A stretch of 61,258 nucleotides of DNA from Aureibacter tunicatorum (GTDB lineage: Bacteria > Bacteroidota > Bacteroidia > Cytophagales > Cyclobacteriaceae). The stretch spans positions 1-61,258 of the forward strand of contig NZ_AP025310.1 of NCBI RefSeq assembly GCF_036492635.1, given 5' to 3'. This document shows, in pieces, positions 26,491 to 34,392 of this stretch (positions within the stretch are counted from its first letter, which is position 1; every line of letters begins with the position of its first letter). The notes below the pieces were generated by a model. It had not been told where the DNA came from. It saw only the letters and a list, made by a program, of their open reading frames with translations, and searched no databases. Position numbers and translations under genes: made by a program.

Positions 26491-26523
26491 AAGTACTCAT
26501 GTGATGTGGGTACTTTCTTTTTT
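26491..26523 (+). terminator. Terminator after the metalloprotease gene
   Basis: AAGTAC (26491-26496) pairs with GTACTT (26510-26515), with inner CAT/ATG pairs, followed by TCTTTTTT on the plus strand. It lies 15 bases after the stop codon. Confidence 0.65.
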
Positions 26524-26729
26524 GATAAATAGAATATTTAGTTCCTTAAAATTGTGTAAATCTTTAATTTCTAATAAAGACAGCGGCTCATGTTTAAGAG
26601 GTGTTTTTTTGCTCATATTTTTAGAATTTAACGCTTTATAAGGTCTATTATGTTTAATTAATGAGCTTGATGGCTTTTTGATAGCTGATAGAAATGTTAT
26701 TTATCCCTTGAGACAAATTATTCAGAATT
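26497..26729 (-). pseudogene. C-terminal remnant of an IS transposase (integrase-core type)
   Basis: Read on the minus strand, one frame gives ISYQKAIKLIN and then a stop; the next frame continues with KHNRPYKALNSKNMSKKTP and ends at 26497. Together they match the C-terminal integrase-core pattern of IS3-like transposases (KAIxxYNxxRPHxxLNxxTP) broken by a frameshift. No start or terminal inverted repeats remain. It marks an old insertion sequence in the accessory region. Confidence 0.5.
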
Positions 26730-26739
26730 GTAAAAAAAT

Positions 26740-26765
26740 AAAGAATAGCTGACAAGCTATTCTTT
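26740..26765 (-). terminator. Terminator of the minus-strand gene at 26776-27198
   Basis: AAAGAATAGCT (26740-26750) and AGCTATTCTTT (26755-26765) form a perfect 11-bp stem with a GACA loop. On the minus strand it is followed by ATTTTTTT. It lies 10 bases after the stop codon. Confidence 0.85.
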
Positions 26766-26775
26766 AAAAGTAACA

Positions 26776-27198
26776 TTATGCTGATGTACAATCAATAACA
26801 GAAATATCTCCTCCCACATTGCCAAAATTACAATCAAACTTGACTGATTTATTGCCAAAAGTACCAGTGGTTTTCATACCGCCATTACTATGAATGTCTA
26901 TATGAAGATTGCTGCCATTGACACTAATTAATAAACTTGCTTTATCTGATGCATATGGAACATTATTCACAATCTTAGGGTCAATTTGCACTGATACGAT
27001 TCCATTGGCAGCTTGAGAAATTTCTGAGTTTGGAATATGCAAATATTGAATCCCTTGGTTTTGACCTCCTTGCACAGGCTTTCCTTCAGGCATAGGTACC
27101 CAAGAATTATCTGCAGCATACGTCATAACGCAGGTAATTGACAAAGGAGTTTCATCATTAGTCGTGAACTTGAAAGTTGTTTGTTGAAAATCAGACAT
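26776..27198 (-). CDS. Hypothetical beta-rich cytoplasmic or cargo protein
   Basis: A 140-residue protein with no signal peptide and a predicted all-beta layout (TTFKFTTNDETPLSITCVMTY, LLISVNGSNLHIDIHSNGGM). It contains a Gly/Gln-rich loop (VQGGQNQGIQ) and a Cys near each end (CVMTY, CNFGN, IDCTSA). I do not recognise the family. It is monocistronic, with a strong terminator of its own, which suggests independent and possibly high expression. It may be a small secreted or injected protein; no function can be assigned. Confidence 0.5.
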   Translation of the reverse strand: MSDFQQTTFKFTTNDETPLSITCVMTYAADNSWVPMPEGKPVQGGQNQGIQYLHIPNSEISQAANGIVSVQIDPKIVNNVPYASDKASLLISVNGSNLHIDIHSNGGMKTTGTFGNKSVKFDCNFGNVGGDISVIDCTSA

Positions 27199-27496
27199 AA
27201 TAATTAATTTTTGATGGTTTAAAATAACAATGTGAATATCGTGAGTTATTTAAATCAAAAATATTTCAAGTTATTTCATATTTAATCTAGCCTATACTTC
27301 TACACCTGATTATTTCATAGAAGCAAAAGTATGTCTTTCCAGGTAATATCGAAAGGATATGAAATGCATCTGTAGAGCTGTTTTTTCATGAAAAGCAAGA
27401 ATGGCAAAGAGCCGAACTATAAGGCTCATTATTTTTGTATTGTAAAATTACTTGTAAGTAAATCAAAAGGACTAGTGCAAATTTAAGTAGTATGAA

Positions 27497-28336
27497 ATGG
27501 TACCTATTAACAGAGCATTAAAATATATTGAAAAACATCTGAGCTATGAGATAGACATTGAAAAGCTAGCTAAGGCAAGCTATATCAGTAAATATCATAT
27601 GGCTAGAGTTTTTAAAACTCTTACAGGCTATGCTCCAATGGAATATGTTAGGAATAGGAGATTAACTGAAGCTGCGAAAAAATTAATCCGTGAAAAAGAA
27701 TCTGTATACTCAATAGGGTTTGATGTAGGTTATAGTTCTCCGGCGGCTTTTACAAAAGCCTTTGTCCAACGTTTTTCAATACCGCCATCAGCCTGCAAGG
27801 CTAAATTTGATCAACTAGAATCCCTATTTGTCGAACCTATATTAATTAGTCAAATGAATATAAAAATATCCAACCCTAAGTATGAGCCTGAGCTTAATAT
27901 TCAACTTGTGGGTATTGAGCAATTTGCAGAAAACTTGGATGAGAAACTTTGGGCCAAGTTGGCGGAGCTTCCGTTTCCTCCATCCTATTTCAATCATAAT
28001 AAAATTTGCAGCATTTACAATTATTCTGACATAGGAGAATTGAAATCTCATTTTGTAGGGTATCCATTAGAATCCATTGATTCGCTTAATTCACCATTTA
28101 CTATAAAGACTTTAAGCTTAAAAAAATGCGTGGTTTTCAATCATATAGGAAACGCAAAATCCATTGAAGACTTTAATATTGCCATATTTGCCGAATGGTT
28201 GCCGGAGAATAAAATAAGACTTAAAAATGCTCAACAGATACACTTCACAAAGCCATTGTCAAATTATAATAAGGAACAAGCCAACGACCCAGATCATCAG
28301 TTTGAATTGGAGCTGTGGATACCAATTTTAGAATAA
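27497..28336 (+). CDS. AraC-family transcriptional regulator with GyrI-like effector domain
   Basis: A 279-residue regulator. Residues 1-100 form the double helix-turn-helix of the AraC/XylS family: YIEKHLSYEIDIEKLAKASYIS, HMARVFKTLTGYAPMEYVRNRRL and the second-motif signature IGFDVGYSSPAAFTKAFVQRF. Residues 120-279 resemble the GyrI-like effector-binding domain (a SOUL/RobA-type fold) found C-terminal to AraC helices, for example NPKYEPELNIQLVGIEQF. It precedes a secreted-protein gene on the same strand by 26 bases and may control it. Confidence 0.85.
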   Translation: MVPINRALKYIEKHLSYEIDIEKLAKASYISKYHMARVFKTLTGYAPMEYVRNRRLTEAAKKLIREKESVYSIGFDVGYSSPAAFTKAFVQRFSIPPSACKAKFDQLESLFVEPILISQMNIKISNPKYEPELNIQLVGIEQFAENLDEKLWAKLAELPFPPSYFNHNKICSIYNYSDIGELKSHFVGYPLESIDSLNSPFTIKTLSLKKCVVFNHIGNAKSIEDFNIAIFAEWLPENKIRLKNAQQIHFTKPLSNYNKEQANDPDHQFELELWIPILE

Positions 28337-28362
28337 TTTTTTTAAAACTAAATACGAATACT

Positions 28363-28914
28363 ATGAAAGCTTTAATTTTAATCCTTGCGTTATTTTTGAG
28401 TTTTTCCTCATCTTTTGCAACTCAAAACACAAAATACACATTATATACTCAGGCAAAAGAACAGATTGATATCCAATCTTTTAAGCTAAAAGGAAATCTT
28501 ATAGCTTATAAAGATATCAAGGGGAAAAAGAATGAAATATCTTTCCATCAAATTTCTAAAATTAAGAATCAAAAAAACGACGTGTATTATTATCCTGTGA
28601 AAGTTAACAATAAGCCTAAAATGATGGAAAAGATTTTTTCTCATGATGACCTAGGTTTTTTTAGAATCAATGAAATAGGATACTCTGGGCAATCAGTAAC
28701 GAAAGAAACAAAATACTATTTAGGAGAAAAAAACTCGGTTGATTATGTATTGTCTACAAGCATTTTTGGCAAAGGAAAAAGAAAAAAAGAATTGATAAAG
28801 AGAATGGAGGATAATCCTGCTATCGTTGATCAATTAAAAGATCCTTCCCTAAAGTATAAGGTTAAAAATATATACCCGATCATCGAACAATATTTTAAAG
28901 AAAAGAATAGTTAG
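28363..28914 (+). CDS. Secreted hypothetical protein
   Basis: About 183 residues from the start at 28363, chosen because MKALILILALFLSFSSSFA is a standard signal peptide; the longer frame from 28315 would bury it and overlap the regulator gene. The mature part is Lys-rich and beta-strand rich (FKLKGNLIAYKDIKGKKNEISF), with a C-terminal helix. I do not recognise the family. It is probably expressed together with the AraC-type regulator upstream and located in the periplasm or outside. Confidence 0.55.
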   Translation: MKALILILALFLSFSSSFATQNTKYTLYTQAKEQIDIQSFKLKGNLIAYKDIKGKKNEISFHQISKIKNQKNDVYYYPVKVNNKPKMMEKIFSHDDLGFFRINEIGYSGQSVTKETKYYLGEKNSVDYVLSTSIFGKGKRKKELIKRMEDNPAIVDQLKDPSLKYKVKNIYPIIEQYFKEKNS

Positions 28915-29001
28915 GTAACTCTTTATACCTTCATTAATTGAATAGGGATATAATATCATCGTATGCGCGCAAAACACGCTAACTCACCCTTTTTCAAAAA
29001 A

Positions 29002-29030
29002 ATGTCCTTTCGAGGATATCGAAAGGACAT
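29002..29030. terminator. Strong hairpin terminator between convergent genes
   Basis: ATGTCCTTTCGA (29002-29013) and TCGAAAGGACAT (29019-29030) form a perfect 12-bp stem with a 5-base loop. The minus-strand side is followed at once by TTTTTTG, and the plus-strand side by T-rich sequence slightly later. It should end both the 28363-28914 and 29054-29833 transcripts. A degraded copy of the same motif (ATATCGAAAGGATATGAA) occurs near 27348. Confidence 0.8.
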
Positions 29031-29053
29031 GAATTTCATTTTTTTATTTTCTA

Positions 29054-29833
29054 TTACCCCTTGTGAGGAACTCCGTATTTAGCCGCGCAACCTAATTTCC
29101 AAAGAGCTACAAGTTTGATGGCTTCGCTTGCTATATGGGTTTGGCAGCTATAAGAATCCGCATTGCCGCAATTACCTGATACACGACCCAATTTCAACAC
29201 GCTAATTTTATTGCTAACTCCGCCACTTCCATTTATATCTATGCAGTCTGCCCAATTTTGAGTTTGTTGAAGAACAAAAGAAAAGTAATCATGCGAGGCT
29301 AAAAAGCTGTCCCACAATCTTTTATTTCTTGCGCAATAATCTTCACCACCCAAAATTCTACATTCACTAGATGTTTGACTGCCTGAAGAATTATTGGAAG
29401 AGCTTCCACCTCCGCCGCCGCTAGTTCCTGTATCTCCAGTAGGACCGGAAGCTCCAGTATGACCCCACTCTGGAACACCATGCTCGATATAATTAGACAC
29501 AACGTCAAATTTCACATGATTGCTTTCAAAATCATGTAATCTGAAGATCATTCGATCGGCAGTGTTGCCGTTTCTTTTCGTTATAACATCGACAAATACC
29601 GTCCCATTCAATGTTGTAGTAAATGACTCGAAAGTATATTTAGCTCCGAAATTATCTGTATAATGCTTGGTTACTGTTGTTCCTCTTCTGGAGCTAGGTT
29701 GTTGGCTCCCTTGATTTTCATTTAGTATATTATTCTCAATATTTGAAGATGAAATCTCATGAATGTCGTCATTTTGATTGCAAGAAGACATGATCGTGAT
29801 AATTGCAATTAAAGTAAATAGTAGCTTTTTCAT
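29054..29833 (-). CDS. Lipoprotein with a short Gly-X-Y-like linker
   Basis: A 259-residue lipoprotein: signal MKKLLFTLIAIITIMSSC with the lipid-anchored Cys at residue 18. After a Ser/Asn/Gln-rich linker comes a beta-rich domain (KHYTDNFGAKYTFESF, VFVDVITKRNG). A short run of GASGPTGDTGTSG and a Gly/Ser-rich linker separate it from a C-terminal domain with many Cys (CRILGGEDYCARNK, WADCIDING, CGNADSYSCQTH). The five to six cysteines suggest disulfides in an exported domain. The Gly-X-Y run is too short to form a stable collagen helix by itself. Function unknown; surface exposure is likely. Confidence 0.6.
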   Translation of the reverse strand: MKKLLFTLIAIITIMSSCNQNDDIHEISSSNIENNILNENQGSQQPSSRRGTTVTKHYTDNFGAKYTFESFTTTLNGTVFVDVITKRNGNTADRMIFRLHDFESNHVKFDVVSNYIEHGVPEWGHTGASGPTGDTGTSGGGGGSSSNNSSGSQTSSECRILGGEDYCARNKRLWDSFLASHDYFSFVLQQTQNWADCIDINGSGGVSNKISVLKLGRVSGNCGNADSYSCQTHIASEAIKLVALWKLGCAAKYGVPHKG

Positions 29834-30283
29834 TTTTGTTGATTTTAGTTGTAAAAAATTTCTCTGATACTAATGCTGTGTAAACCATTAATGATCTACA
29901 TTTTTTATTCGTTTTAAAAACTTATAAAACAAATATATATTCACATAGTGCAATTATGCTGCGTTGAGAAAAAAATTGAAAAAATAATTTAAATTTTTTA
30001 TAAGCATTGTATCTTTTAATGAGTGACATTACTCGACAATTGCCTTTAACTGAAATTGAAATTTATAAAGCTCTTGAAAAATTAAGTTTAACTACTTTGC
30101 GGTACTAAAAATGGGGGGAACCTTAGTATGAATTAATCTTACCAACTTTTACGTTAAAAAAAAAGAACTTTAAGGTATCACTATCAGGTACTGTTCGAAT
30201 TCTTACAGGGTAAACATTTGAGTAATTCGGGCTATAAATAATTTCATCTAGATCTAAGGTCAAATTTTTTTACTATATATAAT
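29834..30283. other. Intergenic region with gene debris
   Basis: AT-rich promoter-side sequence for the lipoprotein gene, then a 29-codon plus-strand frame at 30019-30108 (MSDITRQLPLTEIEIYKALE) that may be a fragment of a lost gene, then the minus-strand remnant at 30123-30269. No hairpin or repeat of note. Confidence 0.4.
30123..30269 (-). pseudogene. Remnant of an unidentified gene
   Basis: A minus-strand frame of about 48 codons with no start codon, ending at 30123. The segment DEIIYSPNYSNVYPVRIRTV, then DTLKFFFFNVKVGKINSY, looks like genuine protein sequence. It directly follows the 137-residue gene at the end of the immunity array, so it may be the tail of a former toxin or immunity gene. 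The family is not recognised. Confidence 0.35.
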
Positions 30284-30697
30284 CTACGGAATGATTGAAT
30301 TCCTTTCTTTTTCTGTCATTTTTTTCCAATCTTTTAGATCGTAATTGATAAACGTTAAATTTTCTAGGATATCATCCCCACATTCACCTACTTCACTCCA
30401 GTCAGTGCTCAAAGCAAACCTAATTTTGTTTTTAACATATCCCTCATCATCATATTCATCTTCAAAGACATCGCAACGATCATTTATAAAACTCGACAAT
30501 ATTTCTACATCATTAATTTCAATTAGATAAATCAATGCTATTTTAAGCTCCTTTGATATATTCCAAAACCTAGCTTCCTCTTTCATTCTTTCTATATCAT
30601 CAATTTGAGATATTTCCGGAACATCTTCAGATCGATTTCCATATATACCAAATACATAGTCTAAGCAACGTTTTATTGCTCTTCTATTAATATTCAT
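30284..30697 (-). CDS. Putative immunity protein, helical and acidic
   Basis: A 137-residue acidic, helix-rich protein (IKRCLDYVFGIYG, DDIERMKEEARFWNISKELKIALIYLIE, RCDVFEDEYDDEGYV). It is last in a same-strand run of small genes downstream of toxin 2. Size, composition and place fit the loose immunity genes that accumulate behind polymorphic toxins, but no family could be named. Confidence 0.5.
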   Translation of the reverse strand: MNINRRAIKRCLDYVFGIYGNRSEDVPEISQIDDIERMKEEARFWNISKELKIALIYLIEINDVEILSSFINDRCDVFEDEYDDEGYVKNKIRFALSTDWSEVGECGDDILENLTFINYDLKDWKKMTEKERNSIIP

Positions 30698-30746
30698 GGT
30701 TTAATAATCGTGAACGGTATACTAAATATTGAGCATATTACTCAAA

Positions 30747-31295
30747 TCACTGAGTAAGCTCACGCATAGGAATATCATTTTTGGGAATATATTTTTCAAA
30801 TTCCTTCCAATCAATTTCTGATTTCCAGTCGATAGGCTCTAATGACCATGATCTCTCCATTCTTTCAGGAGTAGGATCTTGTAACATTGAAATACAATAT
30901 AATATTTCATCTATCATTAATTCATCATCCTTAAATTCAATGTATAACTTTCCTAATACTCTTAAGAATTTATTCTTATATTTTTTCTTTGTAAAAAAAT
31001 AACCTACTATCGCACGAACTATATTTTCTATAACAAATCTTGAATTCTCATTTTTTAATATTTCAATAATTTTGCTAATGTATTCATCTAATTCTAATGT
31101 GCTTAACAATACTCTGGCGGCTATAGCTCTTAAATAACAATGTTCATGGTCAAGCAATGTGGCAATATATTTTTCCATTCCAATAGAATCAATATATTCA
31201 TCTATTTCTAATATTGCTTCGCCTCTATCATAAGGATCTTCATTTTCATTTTTTATAAAATTAAGAATATTCGTATTGTCATATGGCTTCTCCAT
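30747..31295 (-). CDS. HEAT-like putative immunity protein, tandem copy 1
   Basis: A 182-residue helical-repeat protein, one of three tandem paralogs. The start (MEKPYDNTNILNFIKNENED) and the block KKKYKNKFLRVLGKLYIEFKD are shared by all three. Helix pairs such as KYIATLLDHEHCYLRAIAARVL and SRFVIENIVRAIVGYFF fit HEAT/ARM-type repeats, a common scaffold for immunity proteins. It ends normally in PKNDIPMRELTQ. Function as antitoxin for a past or incoming toxin module is inferred from the cluster. Confidence 0.6.
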   Translation of the reverse strand: MEKPYDNTNILNFIKNENEDPYDRGEAILEIDEYIDSIGMEKYIATLLDHEHCYLRAIAARVLLSTLELDEYISKIIEILKNENSRFVIENIVRAIVGYFFTKKKYKNKFLRVLGKLYIEFKDDELMIDEILYCISMLQDPTPERMERSWSLEPIDWKSEIDWKEFEKYIPKNDIPMRELTQ

Positions 31296-31335
31296 TATTT
31301 CAGCTTGAATTTTAGAAATATACTATAGAGTCAAT

Positions 31336-31896
31336 TCAAAATGAAAGCTTACTGAGTAAGCTCGCGCACAGGAATATCATTTTGGGAATATATTTTTCAA
31401 AGGCTTCCCAATCGATTTCTTTTTTCCAATCTATCGGATCTAGACTCATTGATTTTTCCATTTTTTCAGGGTTAGGATCTTGTAACATTGAGATACAGAA
31501 TAAAATTTCATCTATCATTAATTCATCATCCTTAAATTCAATGTATAACTTTCCTAATACTCGTAGAAATTTATTTTTATATTTTTTCTTTATAAAAAAA
31601 TATTCTACTATTGCATCAAGCGCCTTTTCTATCACATATCTTGAATTATCTTTTTTTAATATCTGAATAGCATTATAATAATATTCATCAATTTTTAATC
31701 TTCTGAATAAAACTCTGATAGCTATAGCTCTTAGATAATTATGTTCATGATGAAGCAATGAAGCGATATATTTATCCATCCCAATAGATTCAATGTATTC
31801 ACCTATTTCTAATATTGCTTCGCCTCTATCATAAGGGGCCTCATTCTCATTTTTAATGAATGCTATTATATTAGTGTTGTCATATGGCTTATCCAC
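31336..31896 (-). CDS. HEAT-like putative immunity protein, tandem copy 2 (C-terminal frameshift)
   Basis: A 186-residue paralog of its two neighbours. It is colinear with them until KYIPK, then ends in MIFLCASLLSKLSF instead of NDIPMRELTQ. The cause is a T run one base shorter (TCATTTTGGG near 31377-31384, against TCATTTTTGGG in the copies at 30774 and 31977). The normal tail is still encoded in the next frame. The change affects only the last residues, so the protein may still fold; alternatively this is a homopolymer sequencing error. Confidence 0.55.
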   Translation of the reverse strand: MDKPYDNTNIIAFIKNENEAPYDRGEAILEIGEYIESIGMDKYIASLLHHEHNYLRAIAIRVLFRRLKIDEYYYNAIQILKKDNSRYVIEKALDAIVEYFFIKKKYKNKFLRVLGKLYIEFKDDELMIDEILFCISMLQDPNPEKMEKSMSLDPIDWKKEIDWEAFEKYIPKMIFLCASLLSKLSF

Positions 31897-31949
31897 TGTT
31901 CATCTTGAATTTTATAAATATACTTTTAGAGTCAACTCAAAATGAAAGC

Positions 31950-32498
31950 TTACTGAGTAAGCTCGCGCATAGGAATATCATTTTTGGGAATATATTTTTC
32001 AAAGTCTTCCCAATCGATTTCTTTTTTCCAATCTATCGGATCTAGACTCATTGATTTTTTCACTTTTTCAGGGTTAGGATCTTGTATTATAGAGATACAA
32101 AATAAAATCTCTCTATGTATTATACTTTCATTTTTAAATTCAATATATAACTTCCCCAATACTTTTAGAAATTTATTTTTATATTTTTTTTTGATAAAAT
32201 AATAACCAAAAATACTACTAAGAGTATTTTCTATAACATATCTTGAGTGATCCTTTTTAAGGAATTGGATAGCATTATAATAATATTCATCTATCATTAG
32301 TGTATGTAAAAGCACTTCAATTGCAGTACCTCTTAAGAGACAATTTTTATGTTCAAGTAAGGAAGCTACATATTTATCCATACCAATAGATTCAATGTAT
32401 TCACCTATTTCTAGAAGAGCTTTTCTCCTGTCAAAAGGATCTTCATTTTCATTTTTTATGAATGCAATTATATTAGTGTTGTCATATGGCTTTTCCAC
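31950..32498 (-). CDS. HEAT-like putative immunity protein, tandem copy 3
   Basis: A 182-residue paralog, first of the three in transcription order. Compared with copies 1 and 2 the inner helices differ most (KYVASLLEHKNCLLRGTAIE, NESIIHREILFCISIIQDPN), while both ends are nearly identical. Such a pattern suggests recent duplication followed by divergence of the binding surface, as expected when immunity proteins track different toxins. The intergenic sequences between copies are also similar, so the duplication unit includes the leader. Confidence 0.6.
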   Translation of the reverse strand: MEKPYDNTNIIAFIKNENEDPFDRRKALLEIGEYIESIGMDKYVASLLEHKNCLLRGTAIEVLLHTLMIDEYYYNAIQFLKKDHSRYVIENTLSSIFGYYFIKKKYKNKFLKVLGKLYIEFKNESIIHREILFCISIIQDPNPEKVKKSMSLDPIDWKKEIDWEDFEKYIPKNDIPMRELTQ

Positions 32499-32666
32499 TA
32501 TTTCAGCTTGAATTTTATAAATATATTTAAATTACAATTATATTAATGAATATAATTAAAATCATTTTATGATTTAGCGAAAAATGAATGATACATTGCA
32601 TAGATTTGTTTGTAAAGTTAAATAATTTATCCTTTTATTTATTACAGTAAAAATTTACAAGGTAAT

Positions 32667-33299
32667 ATGAGTAAAGGCATTGATATTAATAATATAATTG
32701 AGAATTTAGATATAGAATCTTTCAAATTATGGCTAGACTATAAGTATAATGTAGATCTAAAATTATTAAATGGCAATGATAATTCCCCCTCTTTAATTCA
32801 ATATGTTTTGTATGAAATTGATGACCCAAAAGATGATAATATTATTAATGAGATGATATTATTATTAATTAACAAAGGGGCAAATGTAAATACTGTTTAT
32901 GAAGATGAGTATCCCATTCTTTATGCAGTATTAGAAGAAAGGCCTTTAATAGTTAAAACCTTATTAGAGGCTAATGCTGATATCGATATTAAAGATGAAA
33001 TAGGTAGAACACCTTTAACTTCAGCTGTAATTAGTGAAAACATTGAGATTGTAAAATTATTAGTGAAATACTCAAATAGAATTTCAATAAATAGAGAAGG
33101 GAGTATTTGGGTTAAAACGCCATTAGGAATAGCATTTTCTAATCTAAATTTAGAGATAATTGAATTATTATTAAAAAATAATGCGAATCCTTATCTTTTA
33201 GATTTTGATAATGGAAATATTCCAATTATAGATAATATTCCAAAGCACTTAAAGGAACAAATAATGATTCTAATTGATAAATATTACCATTCTTCATAG
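32667..33299 (+). CDS. Ankyrin-repeat putative immunity protein
   Basis: A 210-residue protein with four ankyrin-type repeats at about residues 70-185: LLINKGANVNTVYEDEYPIL, TLLEANADIDIKDEIGRTPL, LLVKYSNRISINREG and ELLLKNNANPYLLDFDNG. It has no signal peptide. Ankyrin proteins are a known immunity scaffold in polymorphic toxin loci, and the gene lies inside the immunity cluster, though on the opposite strand. Its 3' end overlaps the toxin remnant at 33284-33577. Confidence 0.7.
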   Translation: MSKGIDINNIIENLDIESFKLWLDYKYNVDLKLLNGNDNSPSLIQYVLYEIDDPKDDNIINEMILLLINKGANVNTVYEDEYPILYAVLEERPLIVKTLLEANADIDIKDEIGRTPLTSAVISENIEIVKLLVKYSNRISINREGSIWVKTPLGIAFSNLNLEIIELLLKNNANPYLLDFDNGNIPIIDNIPKHLKEQIMILIDKYYHSS

Positions 33300-33577
33300 T
33301 TTGGTATTAATTTTTTTCGATCAATTTCAGACATGGATTTTATATATTTTACTAAATCGTCACATCCTTTAATCCCAGATATAACTTGGTCAATTGCATC
33401 TTGATGACCTTGATCTATAGAACCGAAAAACTCTCGTTGCTCACTCAAACGTAAATCTAATAATTCTTCAAGAGCTGCTTATCTATTTGCAATCGATTCT
33501 GGAGATATCTTTCTTACATTTCCTTTTAATTTCTGATTATTTTTTAATTTACGAAGTGTGATTTGAGGTACTGGGGG
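33284..33577 (-). pseudogene. Orphan C-terminal toxin module remnant
   Basis: A minus-strand frame after a TAG reads PPVPQITLRKLKNNQKLKGN and onwards, is broken by one in-frame TAA (plus-strand TTA at 33479-33481), and resumes as AALEELLDLRLSEQREFFGS to a stop at 33284. It has no start codon. A headless fragment behind a toxin and its immunity gene is the usual form of a displaced toxin C-terminus. The fold was not recognised. Confidence 0.5.
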
Positions 33578-33669
33578 CTATATTTTTTGTTTTGCTAAAG
33601 TTTTTATTTAGTCAAATGTGACTGAAAGCAATTTTATGATATAGTTAGAGTTCTTCCTACAATAATACA

Positions 33670-34389
33670 TTATATATTGTCTTTTAATGGATAATCAGGA
33701 GCATATTGACTTATGAATGGCTTTACTTCTTCTTCTCTTCCTTTTGGAAAATCTATAAACTTTGTTATATCTCCTTGATTTGTTATTATTCGAAAACCTA
33801 ATTGAGCTAATTCTTCATCGCCATATTCGCCCTCATCAGGAGATATAAAAGAGTATTTACCAATAGCTTTTATTTTCTTTAGAGACCTTTCTAAACGAGG
33901 ATTATTTAAGAGAGCTAAATCTATTTGATAATTATCATCTAATGACATAGGACTCCATAAATCACTGTAGGTATGTAATTCTATTCCATTACGAAGTAAA
34001 CTGTAATTAATAGATATTACACCATTATATATATTCTTTTCTTTTTCAGTTTCGATAAGAGTGCTTCCTTCTAGCTCACAATAAAAGCATGACTTATTTT
34101 TCATGAAATCAATAGCATTTTTATTGATTTCTTCTGTAATAAAATCAAGAGATGAGTCATTAAAAACTTGAGTAAATTCATTACCTGAATCATTTATGAT
34201 CATTTTATCAACCAATAGAATAGCTTCCTCATTTAACACCTCAAGAATTTCCTTTAGGAAGTGACAGCGATTTCGAACTAGAGAATTAATTTCTTCATCT
34301 CTTAACTGAGAGAGCTCTTTTTCATTATATATTTTATTCTCATAGTCAAAAGACCAAGAACAAGTAGGAACTTCTTTTATTTTAAACAT
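33670..34389 (-). CDS. Candidate immunity protein for toxin 2
   Basis: A 239-residue protein starting 3 bases after the stop of the giant toxin gene, so the two are co-transcribed and probably translationally coupled. It is acidic, with no signal peptide, and has a helical N-terminal half and a beta-rich middle (NIYNGVISINYSLLRNGIEL). It has the low GC of the toxin's C-terminal module, suggesting they move as a cassette. The family is not recognised; the immunity role rests on position. Confidence 0.6.
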   Translation of the reverse strand: MFKIKEVPTCSWSFDYENKIYNEKELSQLRDEEINSLVRNRCHFLKEILEVLNEEAILLVDKMIINDSGNEFTQVFNDSSLDFITEEINKNAIDFMKNKSCFYCELEGSTLIETEKEKNIYNGVISINYSLLRNGIELHTYSDLWSPMSLDDNYQIDLALLNNPRLERSLKKIKAIGKYSFISPDEGEYGDEELAQLGFRIITNQGDITKFIDFPKGREEEVKPFISQYAPDYPLKDNI

Positions 34390-34392
34390 ATT

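Noticed and set aside
27331-27365. Hairpin-like sequence with ATATCGAAAGGATATGAA
   Set aside because: It resembles the terminator at 29002-29030, but its pairing is interrupted and no gene ends here, so it is at most a degraded copy.
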